A DNA stretch of 64,000 nucleotides from Kondoa malvinella (Eukaryota > Basidiomycota > Agaricostilbomycetes > Agaricostilbales > Kondoaceae). The notes under the pieces were generated by a model, which did no database searches, was not told the origin of the DNA, and saw only the letters and a program-made list of their open reading frames with translations. Numbering within the stretch: the first letter of the stretch is position 1; each line of letters opens with the position of its first letter. Positions 1 to 11,339 of the stretch are shown piece by piece. Position numbers and translations under genes: made by a program. The DNA is taken from the NCBI GenBank assembly GCA_039545315.1, contig BCIM01000011.1, positions 682,001 to 746,000 on the forward strand, written 5' to 3'.

Positions 1-144
1 ATAAATTAATAGCCGATACATGATCGCATGAGCTAATGACAGTGTAGTCGATCTGTAGTATCATGGAATATAGAGCCTAAAGAAACAGAAACGAACCAAG
101 TAAAGACTTCATGCGCAATGATGCACACAGCATGTATTGCAACA

Positions 145-1343
145 TCAAGCTACAATATCAGTGAAAGCGCGGCCAGTTGGAGTTCCCTGATGCTGCTGAT
201 CAGGCCTCAATCTGACCATACACCTCCAGACCCTGTGCTGCTTGCCATCCTCGAACTTTTTGGCTTGCGCTTTCATCCCTCTGCCGCAGCATCTCGGGCC
301 CCTGCTTTTGTTCGAGTTGGCGATTTGCAACTCAGCCAAGGCATCTCTCTGCCATACATTGATGGTCAGCTCCTCGCTAGATATTAACTTAGCGAGACTT
401 ACCGAGCTTCGCCCAGACGCGATGGTGGTGGGTCGTGGGTATAACACGTCTCTCCCATCTTTCAGCAAGCATACCGACAGATTGCCAGGAAAGACGGTAT
501 AAGCGGTCGCAGCAAGCTGCAAGGCCGATTCCAAATTGTTGCTTCTAGCATATTCCTTCAAGAAAGGCGACACGAGCAGGCCAACTGCATCGAATGCTTC
601 AATTTCTGACCGAAAGATGACGACTGCGACATTGCGGTTCTCTTCGCTACGAGCCTATCAGCTTATAATGTGGCTCATTGAAATTGATTGACCTACTGCC
701 ATTTCTTGATAGAAGCAAGACCATGCATCTCCGCAGTCCCACAGCACACAAGAAACAGCAGGAGTGTTTCGGCAATTTTGAGAGACGTGCCAAAGCACTT
801 CTTGAGGACCTATGTGTAAGGTCAATACTTGAATCAAAGCAGTGAAGCGGACGAACCTCGTACGGCTTGCCTCCTCCTAGTGGAGACTCTAGAGTTGCCC
901 ATAGCAGATCGCCTAGATTTGGCCCTTGTGTGATGCCATGATTAAAATAGGTGACCACTTGTAGTCTGTTGAGGCTATCAGATAGGCATGGCAAATGTAC
1001 AGAACATGTACGAAGAGCGAAATGACGTAACAGCGAGGTGTATCTTGTTATGTTGCTTTTCCACTCTGGTGAGTTGGCCATCTTTCGGAGGCTTTTCGTA
1101 CGTTTCGTAGTTGTACGTGAATGAAGTGCGTGTCAACAACTGTGATAGCCATGTTAGTATGCGTTGGTCAGACGGAAATGAGGGCAGACCCACATCATCT
1201 ATTGAAATATACGTTGCCATGGCAGACTTGTACAAGTTATCGATTGCTTCTTTGAATTGCCATTTGGAGCAAGTGTCGCTTTGAGCTGGATGTACAGTGA
1301 GCAGATTAATTGGCACGAAGACGGGTGCAGTGGCTTGTGCCAT
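145..1343 (-). CDS. Uncharacterised protein, four coding exons
   Basis: I do not recognise this protein. A consistent model starts at the ATG at 1343 (MAQATAPVF...) and joins four exons by canonical introns: donor near 1010 with an acceptor before SLNRLQVVTYFNHG, donor after GGGKPYE, and a 42-nt intron after the residues ASIKKWQ with acceptor just before ARSEENRNVAVV. All joins keep one reading frame to the stop at 145, giving roughly 330 residues. The last exon has a basic tail (GPRCCGRGMKAQAKKFEDGK). An in-frame ATG at 1451 would add a hydrophobic N-terminal stretch (MFSVCCGSFLYVWFGF), so a signal or membrane anchor cannot be excluded. The clean multi-intron frame is the main argument that the gene is real. 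No domain or catalytic motif was seen. Confidence 0.55.
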
Positions 1344-2419
1344 CGGAAAGAAATGCTGCCAAAAGACGAAGATTACAGAAAGAGGAGATGCAGAAGGGAA
1401 ACGGAAACCAAACCAAACGTATAGGAATGATCCACAACAAACTGAAAACAATGTGGGAAAATTGGCAATTCGCCGAGGTAGGCTTGATTGACAAATACAA
1501 TTGCATCAATAAAAGGCTACAGCAGACATAGCAAGAGTGGAAAGACAGAGAAAGGTGGCTTGCATGATGTCCCTGCTATTCTAACACGGACGGAGTCAGA
1601 TGACTCTCTACTTGAGAGTTGAGCATGTAGACTGACTCAACAATCTGCGTCCCTCTTCTTCTCCTCAGGTGACATCGCACAGCCCACGGGAGGACTTTGT
1701 CATTTCCCTGCTCCCTCACGGGTCCTGTATTCGAGTCGTCCCATCTGAGCAAGAAGCGAAAGCTTGCTTGTCTCCAAACCATAAGCTTAAAGCACAGTAT
1801 AAGAGCATGCTTGATTCGTAAGTCTGTGACCAATGATAGCAGAAGCAGATCGCTGATGTGCTCTCGCTTCAAGATCTCGGCATCTTTAGAAGAGTTCGAC
1901 TTGACGACTTTACTTTACTTTGCCTTACCGCACTTGTTACTATTGAAGGCGCATCCTCAGCTGCCGCCTCTGCGAGAGCGATTATTCAACGTGAGAAAGT
2001 CTGTCGGTGGGATTTCTGTCCGATTTGACCAAATCCGCAGGTTTGATGGTCTTTTAGTCTCGCAGCTGTGGGTCTGGGTTGGTCAGATCTTGGTCGTCGC
2101 CTCAGAGTACGTATCTGCTTCGCTGTATACAGTTGCAGACGGCTCATATGTGTTTTGTGCTATTCAGGTCAACTCTGAAAGTCTTCATGCACCTCCCTGG
2201 TACTATTTACTGGCCTCTTTGTCCGCTCTACATACTGCTTCTCCGATCTCGAATGCGTTCAAGCACCTCGGCGTGAACCAGAGGAAGAAGTTGAAGAAGT
2301 CTTGACGAGCTCGCAAGAAGTTTTGGCTATTACTGTAGTGGCAATGGTCGAGGAGGAGCCAGCGCTTGATCCGGAAAATAGATATGGTAGACATGAATGG
2401 ATAAACCAAAGCGCAGAGG
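1344..2419. other. Intergenic or weakly coding stretch upstream of the cyclin relic
   Basis: Several short open frames occur on both strands, the longest being plus 1697-2305, but none shows a recognisable domain. Plus-strand sequence at about 2270-2410 encodes an acidic stretch (EPEEEVEEVL) in a frame one step off from the cyclin relic that follows, so it may be the decayed N-terminal part of that cyclin. Otherwise I see no gene or RNA here. Confidence 0.4.
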
Positions 2420-3430
2420 AATAAGGAAGAGCTGGACTTTTGGGATGCTGCAGTGGCTGCCGAGTCCAGCGAGGAGATCTTCACTTGCGTGGCGGCCCAG
2501 TTAGAGGTGTGTTCTCCCCTTTCTCTGATGCGCCATTTGTCTAATCCCGCTATAAGGAAAAGATTATGCCTGATCCACAATACGTGAACTTGTACTTTGA
2601 GGTCGATTGGTCCGCTCACTCTCTTCTGCCTGTTCTTTTGCTAATGCTATGATATAGGATCACCCGCACTACCCTTTTCGACTGGCCCATGCAAGTATAC
2701 ATGCGCTAACATATGCTTGCGAGACGCTCTGGATCTCTACCAATATCATTGACCGCTTCCTTCCCAACCACACTGTCTCTCTCGCCAAGCTTCAGCTCGT
2801 CGGTCTAATTGCCATCTTTATCGCTGCAAAGTACGTAGAGATTATGGCGCCGAGGTATGTCTTCGCATTCAACAATTATTGAAGTCGCTGAGAATATTGG
2901 CCAGTGTTGAAGAGTGCTTCTTCATGTCTGAGAACGGCTACACCAATGACGAAATCTTCAAGGGCGAACGCATCACCTTGCAAATCTCTCGAATACAACG
3001 TCTCGCCTTATTGCACTCCCTACTCTTGGGCAAGAAGAATCAGCAAAGCAGAGACTATGACATTCAAACTCGAACCTTGTCGAAATTCCTCATGGAGATT
3101 TGTTTGCTCGACTACCGCTTCATTCGCGCGAAACCTAGCATGATTGCTGCGACGGGCATCTATGGCCACGGTCTTCGCATCAGTATCCAGCATCGTCTCG
3201 GTAACCTTCTTCGCTACTACTACTCTCTGTCGTGGTCACAACACCCTTTGCGAACTGCTGCAAGGAGAATGTCCTTGAGACTGTCCTTTGACACAATGAA
3301 GTCTGTACACAAAGGCAAAACCTTCGCATTCACCGTCATGAGAAGATCAAGCACCAAATCAAGTATTATGACGAACAAATTGGAAGCACAATAGTCAAAA
3401 TGGGGGAGCAGTGCGTTCAAGGTCGAAAGG
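2420..3430 (+). pseudogene. Decayed mitotic B-type cyclin (Clb/Cdc13 family)
   Basis: Pieces of a mitotic cyclin appear in order but in changing frames: EEKIMPDPQYVN, EVDWITRTTLFDWPMQVYMR, ETLWISTNIIDRFL, LAKLQLVGLIAIFIAAK, NGYTNDEIFKGERITLQ, SLEYNVSPY, SWARRISKAE, YDIQTRTLSKFLMEICLLD and RFIRAKPSMIAATGIY. In living members these run continuously through the two cyclin folds and bind and activate Cdk1. Breaks seen: an in-frame TAA at 2707-2709 in the conserved MRxHML motif; a lost base a few bases later; a gained base near 2984; a lost base near 3053; and loss of recognisable frame after about 3180. Old introns remain readable, for example the one ending at 2904. The family call is secure from the fragments; no reading of the gene gives an intact cyclin. 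A sequencing-error origin is possible for one or two breaks but unlikely for five. Confidence 0.82.
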
Positions 3431-4357
3431 ATCGCACCGATCTGCACCATCTCTGGTCCTGGCTAATTTCGTCAAGAGCTTCTCTAAAATCTGACGTCTC
3501 AATCATCTCGGTATCCTGTCAAAGCTTTCCTCAGGTCCCAGTCTCAGAAACAGCAGATCTATTCGCTATGATTCAAGAGAAGATTCGGTTCCACCTCTCG
3601 ACGAAGGAAGTCTTGAAGAACCGACACTACAGCAGCATGACAAAGAATGCCTTCCACTCTTCCATCCTCTCCTCAGCTGGCACACCCGCATCCAACACCA
3701 AAACATCTTTAATCACTGGCGCAAAGCAATGGAACCTCAAGCCTCCGCTCCGCTGGCTATGTCAATATCGATCAATTTGATAGCTCGGTCGCTGTTTCGT
3801 CCTCTGAGCAAGGGAAGAACAGTAAAGTACTTGTATTTGGGCAGATTTCGGGACCACCTTGTACAGCTTTATCAAGGAAGTCCATCACTGCAACACTGAA
3901 ACAATCACGCTGGGGAGTAATTTATTGTAACAGAGCCTTCTTGCCTGAGGATTCCCTCTTGTTTATCATGTCATCTAATTGTACAAAGGTGTCCATAAAG
4001 CGATACAGTACAAGTCATATCCCGAATGCCCCATGCAATGCCAAAAGGTTGACCGCCAAACTGACAGGGTGTTTTCTGTGGGTTAAGCGCCATTGACCGA
4101 CACACGAGCATTATTTGACAATTGAAATGATGAGGAAGAGATGCAGCCTTTCTCAGGTGGAGAAGCAACACCTGTTTGATGTTCATTTGACTCTTCGTTG
4201 GAGAAAGCCCGGATAAGATGAGAGAAACAGCCTTGTGCGTGGTGGAAGAATGCGCTTTAGGGAATCGATGAATCGCCGCCGTTTGCCTTGCGATGTCAAT
4301 GCTCTGGTGTCCATTCATCATCACTGGCTCCGAAGCCTAAGAATGCGTCAGCACGTC
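3431..4357. other. Intergenic region after the cyclin relic
   Basis: A plus frame (3400-3780) and a minus frame (3971-4324) are open, but neither shows a recognisable domain. The first may hold further remains of the cyclin 3' end. I see no RNA gene or repeat. Confidence 0.4.
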
Positions 4358-5979
4358 TCACAACTTCGCCTTAAGTCTATGCCTACCGTCATTCGCATCT
4401 TCTAGTTCGTCCACCTCTTCATCATTCACCATTTCCAACTCTAGCTCGTCCACCTCTTCATCATTCACCATTTCCAACTCCTGGGCCTCTTTAATTCTCG
4501 CCTGTCCCTCCCAGTGCAACTCATACGGGCAATAGAGGTCGCTCGTCTCGAGCAGATGAACGATGCCTGCGCTACCCTCGGTACATTGCAATACGAGGGG
4601 TAGCTTGCTTCTGTCCACAAGGGGTCCCACTTTCAGAGCGCGGAGTACTTGCTGGCGCTGCTCGACTGGAGAGACCGTCTGATCAATCTGCCATTCAGAG
4701 AAGTCCTTGATTGGACCAAAGGGGGTGTAGTCGCGCCGGACTGCGTCTACGTAGCTTGCTGGAACGACGTGCATCGAGGCGATCGAGGGCTCTTCTCCGT
4801 CATCGGCTTGCCAGCAGATACAGACAAAAGCATCGATGGTGATGGTGGAATCGTAACGTCGTGCAAGGTCATTGATCGCGTATGTGGTAATTTGAGGCAT
4901 GTTGTATCCCTGCGAGACAAGTCAGTCGGGCCAATCATCCCATTAAATCCGGCTTACCTTGATTTGAATGAAGAGCTCCTGATCATCAATCTTGATGCAG
5001 CAATCTACAGATGTGGAAGGGAGAATGAAGTGAGTGTGTTGTATTTTGAGCTTCCTGCAGTAGTTGGCAAAGAGCTCTTCTCCAGGTCGTGCATAGCCAT
5101 TACCTGCAAGCGCGAGGCATTCTTCATTCCGGAGTAGAGCAATGCCTGTTAGCATGAGCTTTTGTCTATTGGACTGACCAGGTCGGAGAGGCATCATGTA
5201 ATAGTCGGGTCCGTTGGAATGAAGGTAGCGGAAGACGGCTTTGTGGATGTTGAAAAGGATTTGTGGGAGTTCGTTCAAAGAGACCGACAGACCCCTCAAT
5301 ACTGATCCAGGCTTGGGATCAAAAGAATTGTCGATCTTGGAGACCCGAATGCACATCTCGCCCGCTTGGGTGTTCAATTCTTCGCTTCTCTTGTGCATGT
5401 ATGCAGGATTCAAGATAATGATGGACAGAGCGTCGAGATCGCGTTCAGCGTTGTCGAGCAAGTGTCTGCCTAGCACCAACAGCACAAGCCCGCTCTGCAA
5501 GAACCAAAATCAATCGTCACATCTGGTTCAACTCATTTCATGAAGCACGAACCTTGTACTTCTTCCATGCCATACCCGCGTTCTGGGCATCTCCGCTCAA
5601 GACTTCAGAATAGAACTTCGCCTCCTCGCTGCCAGCTGGATTGGTTCTCATCTCAAAAGCGCTCTTTGCCTGCACTCCAATGCCGAAAGGGGCATCGCGT
5701 TCCAATGCGGCAGCCAGCTGATCCTCTGGCGCTGCCACAGCCTTGTATGCCGCTGTACATCCAACGCATTGGTCCAAATTCATAAAGATGAAATCAAAGG
5801 ATTGGCTTACCGTCGAAAAGACTTCCCTCGGTTTTGGTCAAGTTCTCCATAGCAACACTGAAGCCTGGAGCAGAGAATTTGTTGACCGCTTCGCAAATTT
5901 CCTCGATGCAAAAGTGTTCTCCCAGAACGGTGAACGAAGCATTGATTCTGCTTTGTGCTGGAGCCGGACTGCTGTCCAT
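4358..5979 (-). CDS. Uncharacterised protein with acidic C-terminal repeat
   Basis: I do not recognise the family. The preferred start is the ATG at 5979 (MDSSPAPAQSRINASF); an in-frame ATG lies at 6000. Six exons join in one frame through short introns, for example donor after GSLFD, donor after AWKKYK, and donor after DQELFIQIK with the next exon starting GYNMPQITTYAINDL. The product is about 480 residues, without a signal peptide or obvious membrane segment. The C-terminus holds two copies of a 13-residue acidic unit (ELEMVNDEEVDEL) from a 39-bp tandem duplication, then a basic end (RHRLKAKL). It is divergent from the next gene with under 180 bp between the start codons. Coding is well supported by exon phases; function is unknown. 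Confidence 0.65.
4403..4480. repeat. Tandem duplication, 2 x 39 bp, in coding sequence
   Basis: Positions 4403-4441 and 4442-4480 are the same 39-bp unit with one mismatch visible. The unit length keeps the frame and duplicates an acidic 13-residue block at the C-terminus of the minus-strand gene. Confidence 0.9.
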
Positions 5980-6075
5980 GGTGTAGATGATCTGTTGCAA
6001 GGCGTTGTCTTTCTACGATAGTCTTTGTGATAGTCGTAAGCCAAAAGCTGCTCAGCGCTTGGGCCCTCGTGCGTT

Positions 6076-8009
6076 TTGCTCGAACGCCTCAAAGTCTTTT
6101 CTCTCCTATCACAACGACTTCCCTCTTTACTACAGTCAAATCTCCTGCCCTCTATGTTCTCTTACTCCAGAGGTCCAAGACGCCAGCTCTATGTCTTTGA
6201 TTTTGTCGGATGGTGTGAAAGCATGCAGGCGCGAGACTTGATGTACTTGATCGCTGCTCTGCTCACCGAAGTTCCCTTGAAGAACAAGGTGGTATGGTTC
6301 GCGCGAGTACTCGGTCATTATCAAGAACATGATGCGCTCGAACTGGCGGACTTGCTTTTGGAACATTTCCCGGGCGCCAGCTTGGAAGAATCTACAGCTC
6401 TCAATGCTATCGATGTGGCTGAAGCAATTCTGTCACCGAACTTGCAAATAAAAGAACCCTTTGGTGCTTTTATGACAGATTTCGACCTCGCTATAGCCGC
6501 GGAAGTCGAGTACATGTGAGCAACGCATCTGTGCGACTGAGAATAGTCTGATTGATCTCTTTACAGCTGTACTGAGCAGTCAGCCTTCAATCTCACAGTA
6601 TCGACAAGCTGCTAACGGCATTTGTCTTTGCAGAGCATTAGTCGCCAAAATTAGAGCGCGAAAGCCGGACGCCAGGGTCATCCCACAGCATGAAAGCGAA
6701 GAAGGAATTAAGTACGCTGTGTACTTCACCCACGACTTGCAAAGCGTCACTGCGAACGAGCGGATCCTGAAGTTCTTGGTCGACGCGCTGTCACTCCCAT
6801 CTTTGGACGATGTGGTCAGCGAAAACGAGAACAAGGCGCAAGACGACTTTATCCAGTCTCAAATCTTCTGTCCGTCTACACAAGATATGACAGCCTGGTA
6901 CAAAGAAGTACGTGCATATTGCCTGAGTCTTCCTAGCATGACTGAGCGAATATCAACAGGCAGCAGGCAGCGTGCCGAGCTCGCAGATGGTAAATTGACC
7001 GTATATTCTATCTTCGTAAGACTGATGTCCTTGATTAGGAGATTTCGGAAGGATCGCAGGATGGCTTCAAGAGAGTGTACACTTGGGCGTATTTCCTACA
7101 CGACGAAGGCATCGGGCAAAAGTATTCCGAAGCTCAAAAGCACTGGCCTGAAGTGCCCAAATCCTTCATCGTGCAATACGGTATGTTTCCAGGGCAATTT
7201 TGCCATCTGTTCCTGAATCCCTTCAGTTATTGGTGATCATCCAGATGGACAGAAGGGAACCAGCATGTGGATCCAGATGGAAGGCAAGCAAGTTCTACGC
7301 TGCAACTGTGAGTGACGTTTCTTCCTCGCTTGACAAAACTCAAGTCGGCACAGTCCCACTAAACGAGGACAGCGTCGACCTCAACACTGCCAAATTCAAG
7401 CTTTATTGCGAGGCAGCTGGTATTCAGTTCGAGGATTACAAGGAAGCTACAAAGGCTTTTCAACGTGAATTGCCCCAGTACTGTCGATCTGGCTGCTTGA
7501 TGCTTGTTGGATCACAAGGTTACAACGGCAAGACCTTCACAACAATTCCAGCCGACCTCAGCTCAGAAGAGAAGAAGCAAGCTCAACCTTTCGTTTTCTA
7601 CACCAACTGTCCGGATTCTGTGCCAGCCGAGTCCAGCCTAGATCTTCCGGCTCAACCAGCACTTGATGGCGAACGACTTACCACATCCAACTCTCTGCTT
7701 CAACGGGATATCAAGTACAACAACCTGACGTTCGCAAACGCCTGTACTAGGGGCTGTGCCAAATTCCGTAGCATGATGTGGAACGACTCTTTCCTGGTGC
7801 GCGATGGCATCATGGGTTTCGCTCGTATCAAGAACTGAGGCTCTCAATTACAGGCTGTCAAGTCCAAAGCTTACTACAGCCGGCTCTCAGCAAATGGCAC
7901 AATCGTGCGAGGTGTGAAATATCCTAAAACCGCGTCAGGTCTGGGCAAAACTTTGTATAAGGATTTGAGGGAGTTGTCTTGGCCACCTGCAGCTGATTAC
8001 TGGGATTGA
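6076..8009 (+). CDS. Uncharacterised multi-exon protein
   Basis: Not recognised. The frame is open from ATG 6076; an in-frame ATG at 6154 (MFSYSRGPRRQLYVF) is equally possible. Exon 1 encodes a helix-rich region (ARVLGHYQEHDALELADLLL) and ends near 6515. Later exons carry KPDARVIPQHESEEGIKYA, LPSLDDVVSENENKAQDDF, EISEGSQDGFKRVYTWAYF, a long exon with FKLYCEAAGIQFEDYKEA and KYNNLTFANACTRGCAKF, and a last exon with AYYSRLSANGTIVRGVKYP ending at the TGA at 8007-8009. The product is roughly 560 residues. No signal peptide or known motif was seen. It is head-to-head with the gene at 4358-5979, so the two probably share a promoter. Exon ends near 7000 and 7830 are less certain. Confidence 0.6.
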
Positions 8010-8455
8010 TGTGAGGCATTTCTCCGTTCGTCTATGATCGATGTGATGCTGAGAAGCCACGGTACTTTCTATGCTTAACAGTCTGTTCCGTACAATCGTC
8101 TCAGCAGTTCATCGCGCGGGATTTCTCCAGCAGTACTCTTCGACTCTCTTCTTTTTTCTAACTCAACCTGCAGTAGGTACATCAACTGTACTTTCAAGGG
8201 TTGGCTCTTCCTTCAACAGGAGGATTGGAATGGGGTTACCTTGTTTGTAGTAGCAAGTATAGCAGCACATGCCACACGTTTAACAGCCATCTTCAGAGTC
8301 ACGGCTCAGAGATATAGGTCTAAGGTCATTGGATTACATCTGAGCAACCAGTGCTTTGCGATCCGTACTACACACAGCTTGTATTGTCCTGAATGACGGT
8401 ATCGAGTGTTTCGGTGTTGTGTGAAGCTAAGACACATAAGACCAAGTCACAGGTA
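8010..8455. other. Intergenic region between convergent genes
   Basis: No supported gene. The only alternative content is a possible extra last exon for the minus-strand LysM gene (ending near 8375) if a GTAGGT donor next to its GIC codons is used. Confidence 0.4.
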
Positions 8456-10123
8456 CTATCGAACAATGAGCAAGAGAACATGTGCTAAAGGAGACAACCT
8501 ACAGATGCCGGCGCTCTGTTCGCCTAGAGCAGCAAAGGCGGCGACACTGAGGTCTATGTTGCCGCTTGTCTGGCATGAAGGGCAGCTGTCGCGAACCTGA
8601 AGATGGTCTTAGTTGCTGATCGAGCGACGTGGCAATAGACTGACAGTTGCGATCACCGTCTTGCCATTAGCGGTATTGTGAAGTTGGACCTTCCGACCGC
8701 AGTTCTGGCCGTCTTGATAGTCACCGGTGAAGAGCGCGACCACCGGGTCAGAGTCTGAAGCAACTGTGCCGCCTGAAAAGGGATTACATGAGGTCGTGGT
8801 CCATGCGCGGGAATGGAGACGAACAATTGCCAGCGTTACCCTTCTGTTCATACCATGTAGCCGTACCACTAAAAAAACTACCGTCAGTGACATAACGATC
8901 TCTAGCAGATGCGACTGACGAGAAGGCAGAAACCAATGGCTGCTTAGTCTCTTCTGGTGCGGTCCAAGTGGAAGTAGGGGTAGTCTCCTTGGGTGCTTCC
9001 CAAGTCGAAGTTTCTTGAGGTGCTTCCCAAGTTGAAGTTTCTTGAGGAGCTTCCCAAGTGGAGGTCTCCTTTGGTGCTTCCCAGGTAGAGGTAGTCTGCT
9101 GTTGCTCAGGCTGTTGTTCCTGTTGCTTGGCGGCTTGTTTTGGCTGAGGAGCTGGCTCGTTGTTTTGTGCTGGTGCTGGAGCGGGAGCTGGCTGTTGCTC
9201 TTGAACGTTAGATTGACCGTTGTTGGACTGGTCGTTGTTCTGAGCAGCTTCGGCTTGGACAGGCTGGGCAGTGTCTGTAATTCTTGTAAGTCATGTTCAA
9301 ACGGAATTTTGCACAAAACGCACCCTGGGAGTTGTCTTGGGCATCATCTTCCTCTTCGCAGTCCTCTTCATCGTCGTATTGAGCGTCATCCTCCTCTTCT
9401 ATACATCTAAAGTCAGTTGATGCCTCTTTCATACGACAAAAGACAAACCTTCGCAGTCATCTTCTGCGGCAACATCGGCATCAGCCTGGGGAGCAGCTGG
9501 TACTTCAGCGGAGAGCTGCTTGGAGGCTTCTTGAGCTTTGATAGCGGGGCTTGGGCCGGACTTGGCTGCAGAAGCAGTAGCCGAAGCTAGGCATACCCAC
9601 TCAGAACGCGTAATAAACATATGGTACAGCGACATACCGACAGTGTCAACGCAGTAGGAGAGACCGACGCGAAGATCTTGGCAATCTTTACCGACAGAAG
9701 GGTTGAACTGGATGAATTTGGCCAAATCAAAGTCTTTGGAGGATTTGTCAATGAGGCCGAGGCAGACTTCTCCCTCGCCAACGCTGTGCCAGATCTAGTA
9801 TACCATCATTGAATACATGTCGTCGAGGAAAGTGAGACAATAGGACACACAGCGCAACCTTGGTCTTTGGTGTAAGTGCCTTTGGCGATGTTGTCTGGCT
9901 CTTCAGTGGAATCTCCGTTACCAGGAGTCTTGCGGGCGTATAGGGAGCGACGCTTCTTGACCATGGTGAGCTTTTGAGAAGGGGTCAAAGCGGCATGGCG
10001 TTTGTGCGAGTCGTGTCTTCTGAACGACAGGAGCGATTTAGAGTGACCGTTACCGCTGAGTGAGCTGGCGTCAACGAATAGTGGAACGGCGCAAAGGGCG
10101 ACGGCGAGAATTGTGGACTTCAT
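8456..10123 (-). CDS. Secreted LysM + double-psi-beta-barrel (RlpA/expansin-like) protein
   Basis: The start at 10123 gives a clear signal peptide (MKSTILAVALCAVPLFVDA). After the first intron comes a LysM-like module (WHSVGEGEVCLGL ... FIQFNPSVGKDCQDLRVG, SYCV), which in this family binds chitin or related glycans. A long low-complexity linker follows, with acidic blocks (EEDCEEEDDAQ), a Q/P/A-rich part and four imperfect STWEAP repeats. The C-terminal domain is a DPBB fold: SGTATWYEQKG, SDSDPVVALFTGDY, NCGRKVQLHNTANGKTVIA, then VRDSCPSCQTSGNIDLSVAA. Two apparent frame changes in this domain are resolved by canonical introns, one ending before GGTVASDSD and one before VRDSCPSC. It probably acts at or outside the cell wall. 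DPBB proteins of this kind often lack enzymatic activity, so I assign none. The exact last exon is uncertain. Confidence 0.85.
8991..9092. repeat. Imperfect tandem repeat encoding STWEAP units
   Basis: Four units of about 27 bp encode (T)STWEAP(K/Q)E in the linker of the LysM/DPBB protein, with a diverged fifth unit (TSTWTAPEE) just downstream in the protein. Such units in wall-protein linkers tend to vary in number between strains. Confidence 0.8.
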
Positions 10124-10479
10124 GTTGTTGAGTTGTTAGAAAGAAATGCTACGAAATGAGAGGACTGAGGGAGAAACGAGACTTTTGAAAATGAAAGGTG
10201 AGAACAGCGTCAAGCTGAAGTGAGTGTTGAAATGAACGGAAGGGAGAGAAGAAAAGAAACTTCGATGGTTGATTGGTTGGTGGTGCAAGTCGAAAGATCC
10301 TTCTGCCCTTTCAAGAAGACGCGCACAGACCCCGGTTGGGCTTTTTCAATCAAAACAAAGACGACGCGTTTCGCTCAACGGCAAAAGCTGTCACAGCCTC
10401 ACGCGCATCTGAACAACATATTGAAGATCTATGTGAGTCGTCACGGGTGTCAGCAGTAGCAACAGTAAGTTGACATCCT
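10124..10479. other. Divergent intergenic region (promoter region of two genes)
   Basis: This 356-bp gap separates the start of the minus-strand LysM gene from the plus-strand DUF6314 gene. It is GA-rich near the LysM start (CT-rich in that gene's sense). No gene was found in it. Confidence 0.45.
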
Positions 10480-11034
10480 TTGAAAAAGTGCATGACCGAT
10501 TGGCGAGAAGACATGAACGCAAGGGATCTCTATGACGCTCTAAAGGACTCTTTCTTTTCTTTTACTCGCTCTGTCGTATCTCGCATGCCCACACTGCCCT
10601 CTGGCAATTGCGATGATGGCTCAGCAACTTTCTCCGTTCTATCCCCTGAAGAGCTGCTCTACTCTGAACAAGGTCTGCTGCTCTCTGAACAAGGTACCTT
10701 CAACACTCTGAGCTTCACACAACGCTACATCTACCACTTTTCTCCTGGGAAGATAGACATCTTCTTCGTCAAACGTACCGAGCCGAAAGTGAAGGATTAC
10801 CTCTTCTTGTCGCTCAAATTATCGGAAGAGACATTCGTGACGGGTTCATGTGATTCTCATCTGTGTGTCAATGTACGTCGTCTGCTATTTAGCTTACCGC
10901 GTGCTCATCATGAGCTGAAGGATGTGTATGATGCAAAATATCGCTTTGGTCAGAATGATTTTCACATTGAATACCTCGTTACCGGACCAAAGAAAGACTA
11001 CACGCATACAACGGATTATGTCAGGCTATCATGA
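10480..11034 (+). CDS. DUF6314 family protein
   Basis: A single uninterrupted frame of 184 codons. The downstream half fits the DUF6314 pattern: RYIYHFSPGKIDIFF, LFLSLKLSEETFVTGSC, an LCVNV segment, then the family's C-terminal block YRFGQNDFHIEYLVTGPKKDYTHTT, recognised by the V-x-GP-x-KDY core (written here only as VTGPKKDYT). Family members are small cytosolic proteins of unknown function found in bacteria and fungi. Start choice is open: ATGs lie at codons 1, 5 and 12, and the N-terminal 30 residues are not conserved as far as I can judge. A short internal duplication (LLYSEQG / LLLSEQG) is visible. Assignment is by motif memory only. Confidence 0.65.
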   Translation: MKKCMTDWREDMNARDLYDALKDSFFSFTRSVVSRMPTLPSGNCDDGSATFSVLSPEELLYSEQGLLLSEQGTFNTLSFTQRYIYHFSPGKIDIFFVKRTEPKVKDYLFLSLKLSEETFVTGSCDSHLCVNVRRLLFSLPRAHHELKDVYDAKYRFGQNDFHIEYLVTGPKKDYTHTTDYVRLS

Positions 11035-11339
11035 GCTGAAATCAAATAGTCAAGGTCAGTACAGCAAGCTGCTCTTTTCGGCTGAGCTGGAGGCGATATT
11101 ACATTTCGGGACATACATCTGGAAGACCGTTTCACCCTCCTGGTACCGGCGTCGCAAACAAAGTCCGATGAACAGCTGCCGTTCCGTTTCAAATAAAGGG
11201 ACAGGTTGACGGAATACACTCTAACGCCTTTTGAGCTGAAGCTTAGTTTGGGCGGCACGCTTGGGGATGGCATAGACAGATAGGCATAGATAGGGAGTAT
11301 GAAGCTTGGTATGTTGTTATTCTGCCCGCAATCGGACTG

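Noticed and set aside
1700..1770. TTCGAGTC-like motif suggesting a tRNA T-arm
   Set aside because: No acceptor stem, anticodon arm or D-arm can be built around it on either strand.
8640..8860. Frame changes in the DPBB domain of the LysM gene, looking like a pseudogene
   Set aside because: Two canonical introns (ending TTTTCAG and CTTCAG) restore one frame and the conserved SCPSC segment.
8609..9316. Leu/Lys-rich 235-codon minus frame with repeats
   Set aside because: It is the shifted frame of the STWEAP-repeat exon; the true frame continues the LysM/DPBB protein.
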